Positions 1 to 8,377 of a stretch of DNA of 64,000 nucleotides are shown one piece after another. Position numbers and translations under genes: made by a program. Origin of the DNA: Allobosea sp035944375 (GTDB lineage Bacteria > Pseudomonadota > Alphaproteobacteria > Rhizobiales > Beijerinckiaceae); NCBI RefSeq assembly GCF_035944375.1, contig NZ_DASZBE010000043.1. One strand, given 5' to 3'. The notes below the pieces were generated by a model. That model did no database searches and was not told the origin of the DNA. It saw only the letters and a program-made list of their open reading frames with translations. Within the stretch, counting starts at the first letter, position 1. Every line of letters begins with the position of its first letter.

Positions 1-3
1 ACT

Positions 4-807
4 ATGGCTGAGTCTGCCCGGGTGCGAAGGATGCCCGAGCCGGACCGTGCGAGCGGCCGACAGGATCATGCCGAGGACGCGATTTTCACGAGCGCCCGCC
101 TCTATTACCAGCCGCAGGTCAGCGCCGACGGCAAATCCCTGGTCGGCCTCGAATGTCTGCTGCGCGCGGTTGCGCCCGACGGTTCGGTTTCGGGCCCCGG
201 TGCCATCCTCGATCATCTCGCCGACGATGCGCAGGCCGATGCCCTCGACTGGTGGGTGATTCGCCAGGCGCTGTCGGACGCGCTGCGGTGGCCACAGCTT
301 TCCGTCGCGATCAACATCAGCGCGCGGCAGTTCCAGGCGCCGGATTTCGCGGGCAGGCTGCTGGCCGTGATCGCGGAGATCGGCAACGCACCCGCGCAGG
401 TCGAACTCGAACTGCTCGAGAGCGGCATCATCGAGAATTTCGAGCGCGCCATCGAAACCATGGACATTCTCCGGCGCAGCGGCATCCGCATCGCGCTGGA
501 CGATTTCGGCACCGGCTATTCGAGCCTCGCCTATCTGCAGAAGCTGCCCATCGACAAGCTCAAGCTCGACAAGTCGCTGATCGACGGAACCGGCGAACTG
601 AAGGCGGCCGCGATCGTCCAGGCCGTCACCGCCCTGTCGCGGGCGCTGGGCTTGAAGGTGGTGGCGGAGGGGGTCGAAACCGCGGCCCAGCAGCAGTTCC
701 TGCGCGTCGCCGGCTGCCATCTGCTGCAGGGCTATCTCTTCTCGCCCGCTGTCACCGCCGATCAGATCGACGCTTTCGTCCGAGGCGGCTGGCCGGCCGT
801 CCGCTGA
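4..807 (+). CDS. EAL-domain c-di-GMP phosphodiesterase (possibly 5'-partial)
   Basis: Cytoplasmic EAL domain (about residues 30-260) expected to hydrolyse cyclic di-GMP to pGpG. Visible motifs are GLECLLR (the EAL signature, here E50-C-L), NISARQ, LELLES, DDFGTGYSS, the KLD lysine, VVAEGVET and LLQGYLFS. The metal and catalytic positions known from this family (the signature Glu, Asn, second Glu, Asp-Asp, Lys, Glu, Gln) therefore look retained, so activity is plausible despite Ala to Cys in the signature. No membrane segment or GGDEF domain is present in the visible part. The ATG lies at the window edge and the frame is open upstream, so a longer protein with an N-terminal sensory domain cannot be excluded. 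It is convergent with the TadG-like gene, 16 bp away. Confidence 0.85.
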   Translation: MAESARVRRMPEPDRASGRQDHAEDAIFTSARLYYQPQVSADGKSLVGLECLLRAVAPDGSVSGPGAILDHLADDAQADALDWWVIRQALSDALRWPQLSVAINISARQFQAPDFAGRLLAVIAEIGNAPAQVELELLESGIIENFERAIETMDILRRSGIRIALDDFGTGYSSLAYLQKLPIDKLKLDKSLIDGTGELKAAAIVQAVTALSRALGLKVVAEGVETAAQQQFLRVAGCHLLQGYLFSPAVTADQIDAFVRGGWPAVR

Positions 808-823
808 CGGCGGTGCCGGCGCC

Positions 824-2080
824 TCACCGCGCCAGATGGGCGGCGGTCGAGCCCGGTCCCACACCCTCCGGAACCGGAATATTGGTCGAGGAGTATTTCG
901 CGTTCAGCACCATGGTGGGGCCGGCCGAGAGGGTGAAGCGGCGCGCCACCACGATCGTGTAGGCCGACTCCGCGGCGACCGGCTTGTTGGCGCCGATGTT
1001 GAGCTCGCCCTGCGGGAAGTAGAGCGTGCCGAGCAGGACTTTGGCGTCATTGCTCAGGATTTCGTGCTTCTGGTTGACCGGCGAATTCCTGTCCTCGAAG
1101 AACAGGATGCCCGCCATCACGCCGCTCTGGGGCGCCGTCAGGTCGATCTTCGTGTCGGTATCGAAGCGCAGCACCGCGCCCTTGCCGCTGAGATAAAGCC
1201 CAACATTCGCGCCCTTGAGGGTCGCGCCGCCGGAGACGTCGAGCGGGCCGTCCTTGAAGACGTAGATCCCGGGATTGAGCGTCACCACGGCGCCCTTGCT
1301 GATCCGGATGCCGCCGCAATAGGTGCCGGGGCTCAGCATCGTGCTGGAGGTGATCTTCAGATCGTTGGCGCTGCAGCCGCCGATCGACGGAGGCGGACGC
1401 GAGGCGAGCGGGTCGGCGAGCACCGGGCAGTCAAGCGTCGGGCTGGGCAGGAAGCTGTCATGCTTGTCCTTGTAGGAGCCGCCGGCCGAGCAGATGAAGC
1501 GCGCCCGAAGCTGCGAGTTGTTCATCGCCTTCAGCCCGTCGCGTGAGGTCGAATTCGAATAGACGGCGCATTCCGGGGCCTCGAGCTTGGCGTCCTTCTC
1601 GAGATGGATCGTGTCTTTTTTCTTGGTCTCCAGGCCGATGACGCAGATCGAGGCGGTGCCGAGCACGCGAGCGGTGGCCCGTGCGCTGATGGTGACGGTG
1701 TCGGAGCCGAACATGTGCATGATGTTCGTCTGCGCGACATTGGTCACCTCGACGGTGACGGTCATCTTCCGGAGGTCGACGGTCGCCGCGATGGTGCCGG
1801 TGTGGTCGAGAGCCTTGAGCTGCGTCGTCGCGAATTTTTCCGCGGCCGACTGGACAAGCGTCGGCGTTGCATTGGCGAGCCGGAACTCGCGGGCCGCGGC
1901 GAGCGCGGAGCCGTCGGCCACCGTCTGGAAGGCGGTGCGCTGCTCGGACAGCATCCCGTAGTCGATCACCACGCCGGCAGCCATCAGCAGCGCCGGCAGG
2001 GCGACGCCGAGCATCACCAGCGCGCCGCCGCGCTCGTCGCGGCGCAGCCGTCCGATCGCCGCTGTCAGGTGCGCGGGCAT
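824..2080 (-). CDS. TadE/TadG-like (Flp pilus-assembly type) secreted protein
   Basis: About 418 aa. A basic N terminus (RRDERGGALVML) leads into one hydrophobic segment at about residues 18-36, the pattern of TadE/TadG pseudopilin-like proteins, followed by a QTVADGSALAAAR stretch typical of Tad-type N-terminal domains. The remaining 280 residues are Gly/Thr/Ser-rich beta-type sequence with several cysteines, presumably outside the membrane. The start at 2080 puts the ATG one base after the stop of the upstream receiver gene, indicating translational coupling; a longer frame to 2188 runs through that gene and is rejected. No other tad genes are in the window, so this is an orphan TadG-like protein. 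Its role in adhesion or surface structure is inference. Confidence 0.8.
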   Translation of the reverse strand: MPAHLTAAIGRLRRDERGGALVMLGVALPALLMAAGVVIDYGMLSEQRTAFQTVADGSALAAAREFRLANATPTLVQSAAEKFATTQLKALDHTGTIAATVDLRKMTVTVEVTNVAQTNIMHMFGSDTVTISARATARVLGTASICVIGLETKKKDTIHLEKDAKLEAPECAVYSNSTSRDGLKAMNNSQLRARFICSAGGSYKDKHDSFLPSPTLDCPVLADPLASRPPPSIGGCSANDLKITSSTMLSPGTYCGGIRISKGAVVTLNPGIYVFKDGPLDVSGGATLKGANVGLYLSGKGAVLRFDTDTKIDLTAPQSGVMAGILFFEDRNSPVNQKHEILSNDAKVLLGTLYFPQGELNIGANKPVAAESAYTIVVARRFTLSAGPTMVLNAKYSSTNIPVPEGVGPGSTAAHLAR

Positions 2081-2081
2081 C

Positions 2082-2519
2082 TCAGGCCGCCACCAGGGCG
2101 CGATGCGCCCGAACCATGAAGCGGATCTGATGGCCCAGAAGCCGCCAGTTGACCGGCTTGCACATGAAGGAGGTCGCGCCGGCGGCATAGGCCTGGTCGA
2201 TCGAGAGAATGTCCTCGCGGCCGGTGATCACCATCACCGGGAGATCGTCGAACCGGCTGTTCGCCCGGATGCGGCGGACCATCTCGATGCCGTTGATTCC
2301 TGGCATGTCGACATCGACCAGGGCGACGTCGAAGCGCTGCCGCTCCAGCAGCGCCAGCCCTTCTTCCGCCGAAGCGGCCGTCATGATCTCGGCATGGGGA
2401 GAAGCGAGATAGACGGTGCAGAATTCGCGCTGGATCGGGTCGTCGTCAACGGCCAGAATCACGATCTGGTCGCACAGGACGTAACTGAACGGCATCGCGG
2501 CGGCTTCGGCCATCGTCAT
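2082..2519 (-). CDS. Single-domain response regulator (CheY-like)
   Basis: 145 aa made of one receiver domain with no output domain. The acidic triad D25-D26-D27, the phospho-acceptor D69 (LVDVDMPG), T99 (VITG) and K121 (CKP) are all in place, so it should be phosphorylated. It is followed directly by the TadG-like gene and is divergent from a hybrid histidine kinase, the obvious candidate phosphodonor. Without an effector domain it probably acts by protein-protein contact or as a phosphorelay intermediate. The first 8-16 residues may be over-annotated, since further in-frame ATG codons occur at M3 and M9. Confidence 0.88.
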   Translation of the reverse strand: MTMAEAAAMPFSYVLCDQIVILAVDDDPIQREFCTVYLASPHAEIMTAASAEEGLALLERQRFDVALVDVDMPGINGIEMVRRIRANSRFDDLPVMVITGREDILSIDQAYAAGATSFMCKPVNWRLLGHQIRFMVRAHRALVAA

Positions 2520-2574
2520 CGCATCGCTCCGAGGGCACTGTTCTGGTGCCTGAGGCGATGACCCTGACAGGGAG

Positions 2575-2604
2575 TTGCAAACAAACAGTTCCGACTCGTT
2601 CTAA
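2575..2604 (+). promoter_or_regulatory. Candidate sigma-70-type promoter of the hybrid kinase gene
   Basis: TTGCAA at 2575-2580 and TTCTAA at 2599-2604 are separated by 18 bp in the AT-richer divergent gap between the receiver gene and the kinase gene. The predicted transcript would start about 25 bases before the kinase ATG. This is by eye only. Confidence 0.3.
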
Positions 2605-2636
2605 ATTTCGGGGGCGTTGTTTGGAATTGCGAAAGC

Positions 2637-5330
2637 ATGGGCTGGCTATGCTGGGCCATGACCTGGCGTCCCCATCTCTCCATTCGCAGCCGGCTGATCC
2701 TGCTCGTCGTGAGCGCGACGCTGTTGGCGAGCGCCTTCCTCGTCGGCGTGACCGTCTGGCGCGAGACCGAGAGCTACGGTCAGTCGCGGCGCGATGCCCT
2801 CCTGAACACGGCCCATGCGATCGCCGCCGCTGCCGCCATTTCCGTGGCGGATCAGGATTCCATCTCGACGTCGCAGGCGATCAACGCCATCGCCCGCCTG
2901 AAGGGGATCGTCTTCGCCGGCATTGAGACAGCTGACGGTCGGCCGCTCGCCGATATCGGGGCGGCCGAGCAGCTCGCCGGCGATCTCGTCGTCGAGGGGG
3001 CCGACACGCGCTGGTCGCTGCCGGCGATCCTGCGCAGCCGCACCATGGAGGCGGTCGTCCCCGTCATCCACGGCGGCGTACCGGTCGGCAGCCTGCGCAT
3101 CATCGCCGACACGCGCGACCTGGCCGAACTGATCGGGCGCGCGGTCACGAGCACCTTGCTGACCGGCGCCGTCGCGACGCTGCTCGCAGTCGCGCTGGCG
3201 CTGCGGCTGCAGGGCCGCATCACCGGCCCGCTCGGCGCGCTGACGCAGACGATGATGCGCGTGCGTCGCGAGCACGATTATTCGGTCACTCTCGCCGCGA
3301 CCTCCCGCGACGAGATCGGAATCCTCGTCGACAGCTTCAACGGCATGATCGGCGACATCCGCGAGCGCGATCGCCGGCTCGCCGACCACCGAGACAAGCT
3401 GGAGCGCGAGGTCGCCGACCGCACCGCCGACTATCAGCGCGCCGCTCAATCCGCCGATCAGGCGAACCAGGCAAAATCCGATTTTCTGGCGACGATGAGC
3501 CATGAGATCCGCACGCCGATGAACGGCATCCTCGTGATGGCGGAGTTGCTGGCGGCGGGTGAACTGCCGGATCGGGCCCGACGCCAGGCGGAGGTGATCG
3601 CGCGCTCGGGCACCAGCCTGCTCGCCATCATCAACGACATTCTCGACATCTCGAAGATCGAGGCCGGCAAGCTCGAGGTCGAAGCACTCGAGATCGATCC
3701 CGAAGAGACCGTCGATTCCGTGCTTCAGCTCTTCGGCGATCGGGCACAGTCAAAGGCGCTCGATCTCAGCGGGTCGATCGCGACGCCGCCGGGGCTGACG
3801 GTGCGGGCCGACCCGGTCCGCCTCGGGCAGGTTCTCGCCAACCTCGTCAACAACGCTCTGAAATTTACCGAAGCCGGCGGCGTGACGGTTGCCCTGACCC
3901 GCGAAGGCGAGGGGCGCCTGCGCTTTGCGGTCTCCGACACCGGGATCGGTATTCCCGCCGACAAGCTCGAGACGATCTTCGAATCCTTCTCGCAGGCCGA
4001 CCAGTCGACCACGCGCACCCATGGCGGCACCGGGCTCGGCCTCGCCATCGCCCGCCAACTCGTCGACGCCATGGGCGGGACGCTGAAGGTGGAGAGCGTG
4101 GTCGGGAGCGGCAGCTGCTTTTCCTTCGCGCTCCCGATCGTCACCGAGCCGGCGCTGGCCGCGCCCCCCACATCGAGCGGCCGGACGGCCGCCATCCTTG
4201 TCTCCAGGGGCCAGACCGGCGCGATGCTCGCGCAGGAACTCGGGCGGGCCGGCTATGCGGTCTGCAGCGACGCTTCCGTGTTGGCGCAGGAGAGCGCGCG
4301 CTTCGATCTGGTGCTCGCCTCGCCGGACAGGCTGCCGGCCTGCGCGAGCCGCGCGGGCACCGTCGTCGTCGTGGCCGGAGCGTCGGAGGATGCCGATGCG
4401 CTGATCCGGGCCGGAGCCGCCGAAGTGCTGACCTGGCCGGTGCAGCGGCGCGACCTGGTGTCGATCCTCGCCGCGCTGCAGGACGGACAGCCGCTGCGGC
4501 GGGCTCAGGCCGCTCGCTCGGGCACGCCGGAGAGCTTGCAGTTTCCGGGCCTGCGCGTGCTGGTCGCCGATGACAGCGAGGTCAATCGCGAGGTCGCCGA
4601 CGCGGCGCTGCGGCGCTTCGGCATCGCGGCGCGCTTCGTCGAGGACGGCCTGCAGGCCGTCGCTGCCGCCGAGAGCGAGGTCTTCGACCTGATCCTGATG
4701 GATGGCAGCATGCCGGGTCTCGACGGTTTCGGGGCCGCGCGCGCCATCCGCGCCCGCGAAGCGCAGACGGGGCAGCCGCGCGTTCCGATCGTCGCGCTCA
4801 CCGCCCATGTCGTCGGCACGGCGGCTGACGCCTGGCGCGAGGCCGGCATGGACGACGTCGTCCACAAGCCCTTCACCCTGGCGCGGCTCGGCAGCGTCAT
4901 CGCGGCGCTGGCGCCGGGCGCCCGCGCGGAGGCGACGGGCCTGGCCATGGCCGCCGCTTCCGACGCTTCGCAGGAAGAGGCCGATCTCGACGAGACCGTG
5001 CTGCGCGACCTCATGGCGATGACGAACGGCTCGCTGGAGACGGTGCGGCGCATCACCGAGCTCTATCGCACCCGTTCGCTCGAAGAGGTCGAGCGGCTCG
5101 ACGATGCGGCGCGCGCCGGAGACAGTGACCGCGTCGCGCAATATGCCCATGCCTTGAAGTCCATGAGCGCCAATCTCGGCGCGCGCCGGGTCGCATCGGT
5201 CGCGGCCGAGATGGAGCGTGCGGCGCGCGAGGGCGAGGTCCCACCCGGGCCGGACGCGGCGGCCGGACTGGGCGAGATGCTGCGTCGGACGCATCGCCTG
5301 CTCGACGAGGCGATGGCGCGCGCAGCCTGA
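2637..5330 (+). CDS. Hybrid sensor histidine kinase with receiver and HPt domains
   Basis: 897 aa, BarA-like layout. A transmembrane segment at about 17-36, an extracytoplasmic region to about 170, and a second membrane segment at about 172-192 are followed by HAMP, a coiled coil, HisKA with H289 (SHEIRTPMNGIL), and HATPase with NALKFT, DTGIGIP and GTGLGLAI. Next comes a receiver-like region (about 518-620) lacking the acidic residues, then a true receiver (about 638-755; VADDSE, D689, LTAH, HKP) and a C-terminal HPt domain with H838 (YAHALKSM). A His-Asp-His relay within one protein is expected, with transfer to a separate regulator such as the divergent single-domain receiver. ATG 2658 is an alternative start giving a shorter N terminus. 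Confidence 0.93.
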   Translation: MGWLCWAMTWRPHLSIRSRLILLVVSATLLASAFLVGVTVWRETESYGQSRRDALLNTAHAIAAAAAISVADQDSISTSQAINAIARLKGIVFAGIETADGRPLADIGAAEQLAGDLVVEGADTRWSLPAILRSRTMEAVVPVIHGGVPVGSLRIIADTRDLAELIGRAVTSTLLTGAVATLLAVALALRLQGRITGPLGALTQTMMRVRREHDYSVTLAATSRDEIGILVDSFNGMIGDIRERDRRLADHRDKLEREVADRTADYQRAAQSADQANQAKSDFLATMSHEIRTPMNGILVMAELLAAGELPDRARRQAEVIARSGTSLLAIINDILDISKIEAGKLEVEALEIDPEETVDSVLQLFGDRAQSKALDLSGSIATPPGLTVRADPVRLGQVLANLVNNALKFTEAGGVTVALTREGEGRLRFAVSDTGIGIPADKLETIFESFSQADQSTTRTHGGTGLGLAIARQLVDAMGGTLKVESVVGSGSCFSFALPIVTEPALAAPPTSSGRTAAILVSRGQTGAMLAQELGRAGYAVCSDASVLAQESARFDLVLASPDRLPACASRAGTVVVVAGASEDADALIRAGAAEVLTWPVQRRDLVSILAALQDGQPLRRAQAARSGTPESLQFPGLRVLVADDSEVNREVADAALRRFGIAARFVEDGLQAVAAAESEVFDLILMDGSMPGLDGFGAARAIRAREAQTGQPRVPIVALTAHVVGTAADAWREAGMDDVVHKPFTLARLGSVIAALAPGARAEATGLAMAAASDASQEEADLDETVLRDLMAMTNGSLETVRRITELYRTRSLEEVERLDDAARAGDSDRVAQYAHALKSMSANLGARRVASVAAEMERAAREGEVPPGPDAAAGLGEMLRRTHRLLDEAMARAA

Positions 5331-5357
5331 ACGAGGCCGGGCGCCGGCTCGCCCGCC

Positions 5358-5978
5358 TCACCAGGGCCGGCGCGGCCCGGTGTCGATGTGCAGGATGCCG
5401 TTCCAGTAGACCTTGTGCCCGCCGACCTCGGGCAGGGTGCGGACCCATTCGATGACGCTGCGCGGGCGCACGCCCGGCACGCGGAAATCCATCGCCTCGC
5501 AGCGCTTGTGATAGGAGCCGCGCCGCGCCCGCCAGGGCGGGCGCCAGGTCGAGGTCACCTTCACCGCCCCGTATTTGTCCGAGATCTTAATCAGGATCTG
5601 CTTCAACCGCGGTGGCAGGCAGGCGATCGATGTCCCCGGGTCGGTCGAGATGCCCGGACGGTCCGGCTTTTCGTTCGGGTCGAAGGCCGGCTCCGCGCCT
5701 TCCTTCTGGCCCGGCGTCAGCTGTGGCCATTCCGGCCCTTCGCCCTCGTCCGGCTCGCTCGTCATCGGTGAATTCGCGTCGGGCGGAGGGTCATCCTTTG
5801 CCTCGGCGGGCGCGGGAACGATGATCGGCGGCAGGGCAGGGGTGCCCGGCAGTTCGAGATCGAAGGGGCGCTGCGGCGGAAGGGGCGCGCGCATCATCGT
5901 GCCCTCCTGAGCGAGGGCCGCGATGTCCATGACACAGGCGAGCGCCAGCGACGACGCGACGAGGCGGGCGCGATGCAT
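5358..5978 (-). CDS. Secreted M15-like (DUF882-type) peptidase domain protein
   Basis: 206 aa. The N terminus looks like a signal peptide ending near ALA-Q (residue 24), followed by a Pro/Glu-rich linker to about residue 100 and a C-terminal domain with H157, D164 (SYHKRCEAMDF) and H197 (GILHIDTG). This is the H-x6-D...H zinc-ligand pattern of M15-type D-Ala-D-Ala carboxypeptidase or YcbK-like proteins, so a peptidoglycan-directed periplasmic role is likely. The start at 5978 is chosen for the signal peptide; the same frame is open to 6398 but overlaps the HdeA-like gene. It lies 5 bp after that gene on the same strand, so the two probably share a transcript. Confidence 0.75.
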   Translation of the reverse strand: MHRARLVASSLALACVMDIAALAQEGTMMRAPLPPQRPFDLELPGTPALPPIIVPAPAEAKDDPPPDANSPMTSEPDEGEGPEWPQLTPGQKEGAEPAFDPNEKPDRPGISTDPGTSIACLPPRLKQILIKISDKYGAVKVTSTWRPPWRARRGSYHKRCEAMDFRVPGVRPRSVIEWVRTLPEVGGHKVYWNGILHIDTGPRRPW

Positions 5979-5983
5979 GCCGG

Positions 5984-6307
5984 TCAGGGAGCGGGCGCGG
6001 GGATGAACACGGCGCGGGTCTCGGCGCCGACCAGCGCGAACTGTGGCGACTTGGCGCAGAGTTCGGCGAGCGCGGCCGGCGCGGCGGTGATCTTCTCGAG
6101 GTCCAGAAGGGGCCGCATGGCGCTGCCGGCGAAGTAGCCTGCGAGCCAGAGCGACAGCTGGTTGCGGTCGTTCTCGTTCATGGCGGTGAAATCCGAACAG
6201 CTCGCGCGAGTCAGGTCGAGCGCCTCGGCGCGGAGGCCGGCCGCGGGTCCAAGAGCCGCCAGCAGCAGGATCGGCGAAGCGAGTAGGAGCCGGCGGTGCG
6301 CGCGCAT
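5984..6307 (-). CDS. HdeA/HdeB-family periplasmic acid-stress chaperone-like protein
   Basis: 107 aa with a typical signal peptide (about residues 1-27, ending GLRAEA). The mature part has the HdeA/HdeB hallmarks: a first Cys in LTRASCSDF (C37), the NENDRNQLSLWLAGYFAG helix, and a second Cys at C84, consistent with the single disulfide of the family. HdeA/B proteins bind unfolded periplasmic proteins at low pH; that function here is by family resemblance only. A purine-rich AAAGG lies about 9 bases before the ATG. It is first in a two-gene unit with the M15-like gene and divergent from nuoA. Confidence 0.75.
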   Translation of the reverse strand: MRAHRRLLLASPILLLAALGPAAGLRAEALDLTRASCSDFTAMNENDRNQLSLWLAGYFAGSAMRPLLDLEKITAAPAALAELCAKSPQFALVGAETRAVFIPAPAP

Positions 6308-6518
6308 CAGGAGCCTTTCTCGGTGAGGCGGCAGGGCCGCGGGGATGAGTCGATTCGGCGCGAGTGTGTCGGGTCACGCCGGCCTCGGCTAGCGACAAGT
6401 CCGCTCTATGCGGCGAAATTCCGGCGGACCTTGTCGAGCCGCCGGACGGCGAGAGCCGAAACGGCTATGCTTGCGCCAGAATCAACCCTGCCGCGCGATG
6501 CTGCGGCGCGGCGAAGTC

Positions 6519-6548
6519 TTGCTTCATTCTAATCGAGGGTCTAATCGA
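6519..6548 (+). promoter_or_regulatory. Candidate nuo operon promoter with 9-bp direct repeats
   Basis: TTGCTT at 6519-6524 and TAATCG at 6542-6547 are 17 bp apart, placing a start near 6554 and a leader of about 37 bases before nuoA. The direct repeat TCTAATCGA occurs at 6528-6536 and 6540-6548, one in the spacer and one over the -10, with a 12-bp period. It could be a regulator site or chance. Confidence 0.35.
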
Positions 6549-6590
6549 CACCGGCGGCACGTTGCCGCCATCCGGTTGACGGGAACGCCC

Positions 6591-6971
6591 ATGCAAGCCC
6601 TTCCAGTGCCGTCCCTGCTGAACGACTATCTGCCGCTGGTGATCTTCATCGGCGTTTCGGCGTTCATCGGTCTGGCACTGCTGATCGCGCCTTTCGCGAT
6701 CGCCTATTCGAAGCCGGATCCGGAAAAGCTCTCGGCCTATGAGTGCGGGTTCAACGCCTTCGACGACGCGCGCATGAAGTTCGACGTGCGCTTTTACCTG
6801 GTGGCGATCCTGTTCATCATTTTCGATCTCGAAGTCGCCTTTCTGTTCCCCTGGGCGGTCGCCTTCGGTGGACTCGGCTGGTATGGGTTCTGGTCGATGA
6901 TGGTGTTCCTCGGCGTGCTGACGGTCGGCTTCGTCTATGAGTGGCGCAAGGGTGCGCTGGAGTGGGACTAA
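6591..6971 (+). CDS. nuoA: NADH-quinone oxidoreductase subunit A
   Basis: 126 aa membrane subunit of respiratory complex I. Three hydrophobic segments are visible (about 15-37, 68-90 and 95-115), with the family motifs YECGFNAFDDARMKFDVRFY and FLIFDLEVAFLFPWA-like sequence. Length and content match alphaproteobacterial NuoA. The ATG at 6591 has a GACGGGA purine stretch upstream; the same frame is open to 6408 but that extension is Arg-rich and unlike the family. First gene of the nuo operon. Confidence 0.95.
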   Translation: MQALPVPSLLNDYLPLVIFIGVSAFIGLALLIAPFAIAYSKPDPEKLSAYECGFNAFDDARMKFDVRFYLVAILFIIFDLEVAFLFPWAVAFGGLGWYGFWSMMVFLGVLTVGFVYEWRKGALEWD

Positions 6972-7035
6972 CTGTCGCCTCGCAGCCTCAAAGCGCGAGA
7001 CAGATCTGACGGTTACGGTTCACGAGGATACGACA

Positions 7036-7620
7036 ATGGCTACAACAGCGATCGACCGCGGTGACCCGCTCGTCGCCCCCGCGCCGAAGGGCCTGCTCGG
7101 GCCCGACGGCCTGCCCGTCGGCCAGCGCGACCCGTTCTTCACTGCGATCAACAGCGAGCTCGCCGACAAGGGCTTCCTCGTCACCGCCACCGACGACCTG
7201 ATCAACTGGTCGCGCACCGGCTCGTTGATGTGGATGACTTTTGGGCTCGCCTGCTGCGCCGTCGAGATGATGCAGCTCTCGATGCCGCGCTATGACGTCG
7301 AGCGTTTCGGCTTCGCGCCGCGCGCCTCACCGCGCCAGTCAGACGTGATGATCGTCGCGGGCACGCTGACCAACAAGATGGCTCCGGCGCTGCGCAAGGT
7401 CTACGACCAGATGCCGGAGCCGCGCTACGTCATCTCGATGGGCTCCTGCGCCAATGGCGGCGGCTACTACCACTACAGCTACTCGGTGGTGCGCGGCTGC
7501 GATCGCATCGTGCCGATCGACATCTATGTGCCGGGCTGCCCGCCGACGGCGGAGGCGCTGCTCTACGGCGTGCTGCTGCTGCAGAAGAAGATCCGGCGGA
7601 CGGGCACGATCGAGCGCTAG
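7036..7620 (+). CDS. nuoB: NADH-quinone oxidoreductase subunit B
   Basis: 194 aa peripheral-arm subunit of complex I that carries iron-sulfur cluster N2, the last donor before quinone. The four ligand cysteines are visible as the tandem pair C73-C74 (LACCAVEMM), C138 (MGSCANGG) and C168 (VPGCPP). The ATG at 7036 gives the usual short variable N terminus; a frame extension to 6937 overlaps nuoA and is not family-like. Separated from nuoC by a 136-bp palindrome-rich element, unlike most junctions in this operon. Confidence 0.96.
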   Translation: MATTAIDRGDPLVAPAPKGLLGPDGLPVGQRDPFFTAINSELADKGFLVTATDDLINWSRTGSLMWMTFGLACCAVEMMQLSMPRYDVERFGFAPRASPRQSDVMIVAGTLTNKMAPALRKVYDQMPEPRYVISMGSCANGGGYYHYSYSVVRGCDRIVPIDIYVPGCPPTAEALLYGVLLLQKKIRRTGTIER

Positions 7621-7622
7621 GC

Positions 7623-7734
7623 CGTCGTCGTCTTGGTCGGGCTTGGCCCAGCCATCTCGACGGACAAGCGCGGGACACGACAGGGATTGGGCCCAATCCT
7701 GCACGAGATGGTCGGGTCGAGCCCGACCATGACG
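7623..7734. repeat. REP/BIME-like palindromic intergenic element (copy 1)
   Basis: Fills the nuoB-nuoC gap. It has an imperfect left hairpin (TGGTCGGGC...GCCCAGCCA), a perfect central palindrome GGATTGGGCCCAATCC, and a right hairpin ATGGTCGGG-TCGAG-CCCGACCAT ending in GACG. It resembles the other six elements in size, paired-hairpin layout and the ATGACG right end. It lies inside an operon, so it would be transcribed and could affect mRNA folding. Confidence 0.7.
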
Positions 7735-7756
7735 CGGGTGGGGCAATGAAGGTGAG

Positions 7757-8365
7757 ATGATGAGCGACGCGCTCGTACAACTCGGCGAAGAGATCAAGGC
7801 GGCGCTGCCGGGCGCCGTCACCGAGGCCGTTGTCGCCTTCGGCGAACTGACGGTTCATGCCGAGGCGGCCTCGATCCTCGAGGTGATGAGGACGCTCTCG
7901 GGCGACCGCCGCTTCCGCTTCGTCAATTTCACCGACATCGCCGGCGCCGACTATCCCGGCCGCGAGAAGCGCTTCGACGTGGTCTACCATCTGCTGGCGC
8001 CCTATTCGAACCGCCGCATCCGCGTGAAGGTCCAGACCGACGAGGCCACCCCGGTGCCGTCGATCATCGAGGTTTTCCCGGCGGCGAACTGGTACGAGCG
8101 CGAGGCCTACGACTTCTACGGCATCCTGTTCTCCGGCCATCCGGACCTGCGCCGCATCCTCACCGACTATGGCTTCGAGGGCTATCCGCTGCGCAAGGAC
8201 TTCCCGCTGACCGGCTATGTCGAGGTCCGCTACGACGACGAGCAGAAGCGCGTCGTCTACGAGCCGGTGAAGCTCAACCAGGAATTCAGGAATTTCGACT
8301 TTCTCTCGCCCTGGGAAGGGACGGACTATGTCCTCCCGGGCGACGAAAAAGCGAAGACGGCCTGA
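7757..8365 (+). CDS. nuoC: NADH-quinone oxidoreductase subunit C
   Basis: 202 aa, the 30-kDa-type peripheral subunit of complex I, here not fused to NuoD. Recognised by FVNFTDIAGADYPGREKRF, the ANWYEREAYDFYGI signature and HPDLRRILTDYGFEG. An AAGGTGAG Shine-Dalgarno-like stretch precedes two adjacent ATG codons (7757 and 7760); either may be used. Followed 12 bp later by nuoD. Confidence 0.95.
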   Translation: MMSDALVQLGEEIKAALPGAVTEAVVAFGELTVHAEAASILEVMRTLSGDRRFRFVNFTDIAGADYPGREKRFDVVYHLLAPYSNRRIRVKVQTDEATPVPSIIEVFPAANWYEREAYDFYGILFSGHPDLRRILTDYGFEGYPLRKDFPLTGYVEVRYDDEQKRVVYEPVKLNQEFRNFDFLSPWEGTDYVLPGDEKAKTA

Positions 8366-8377
8366 TCGGAGCCGGAC

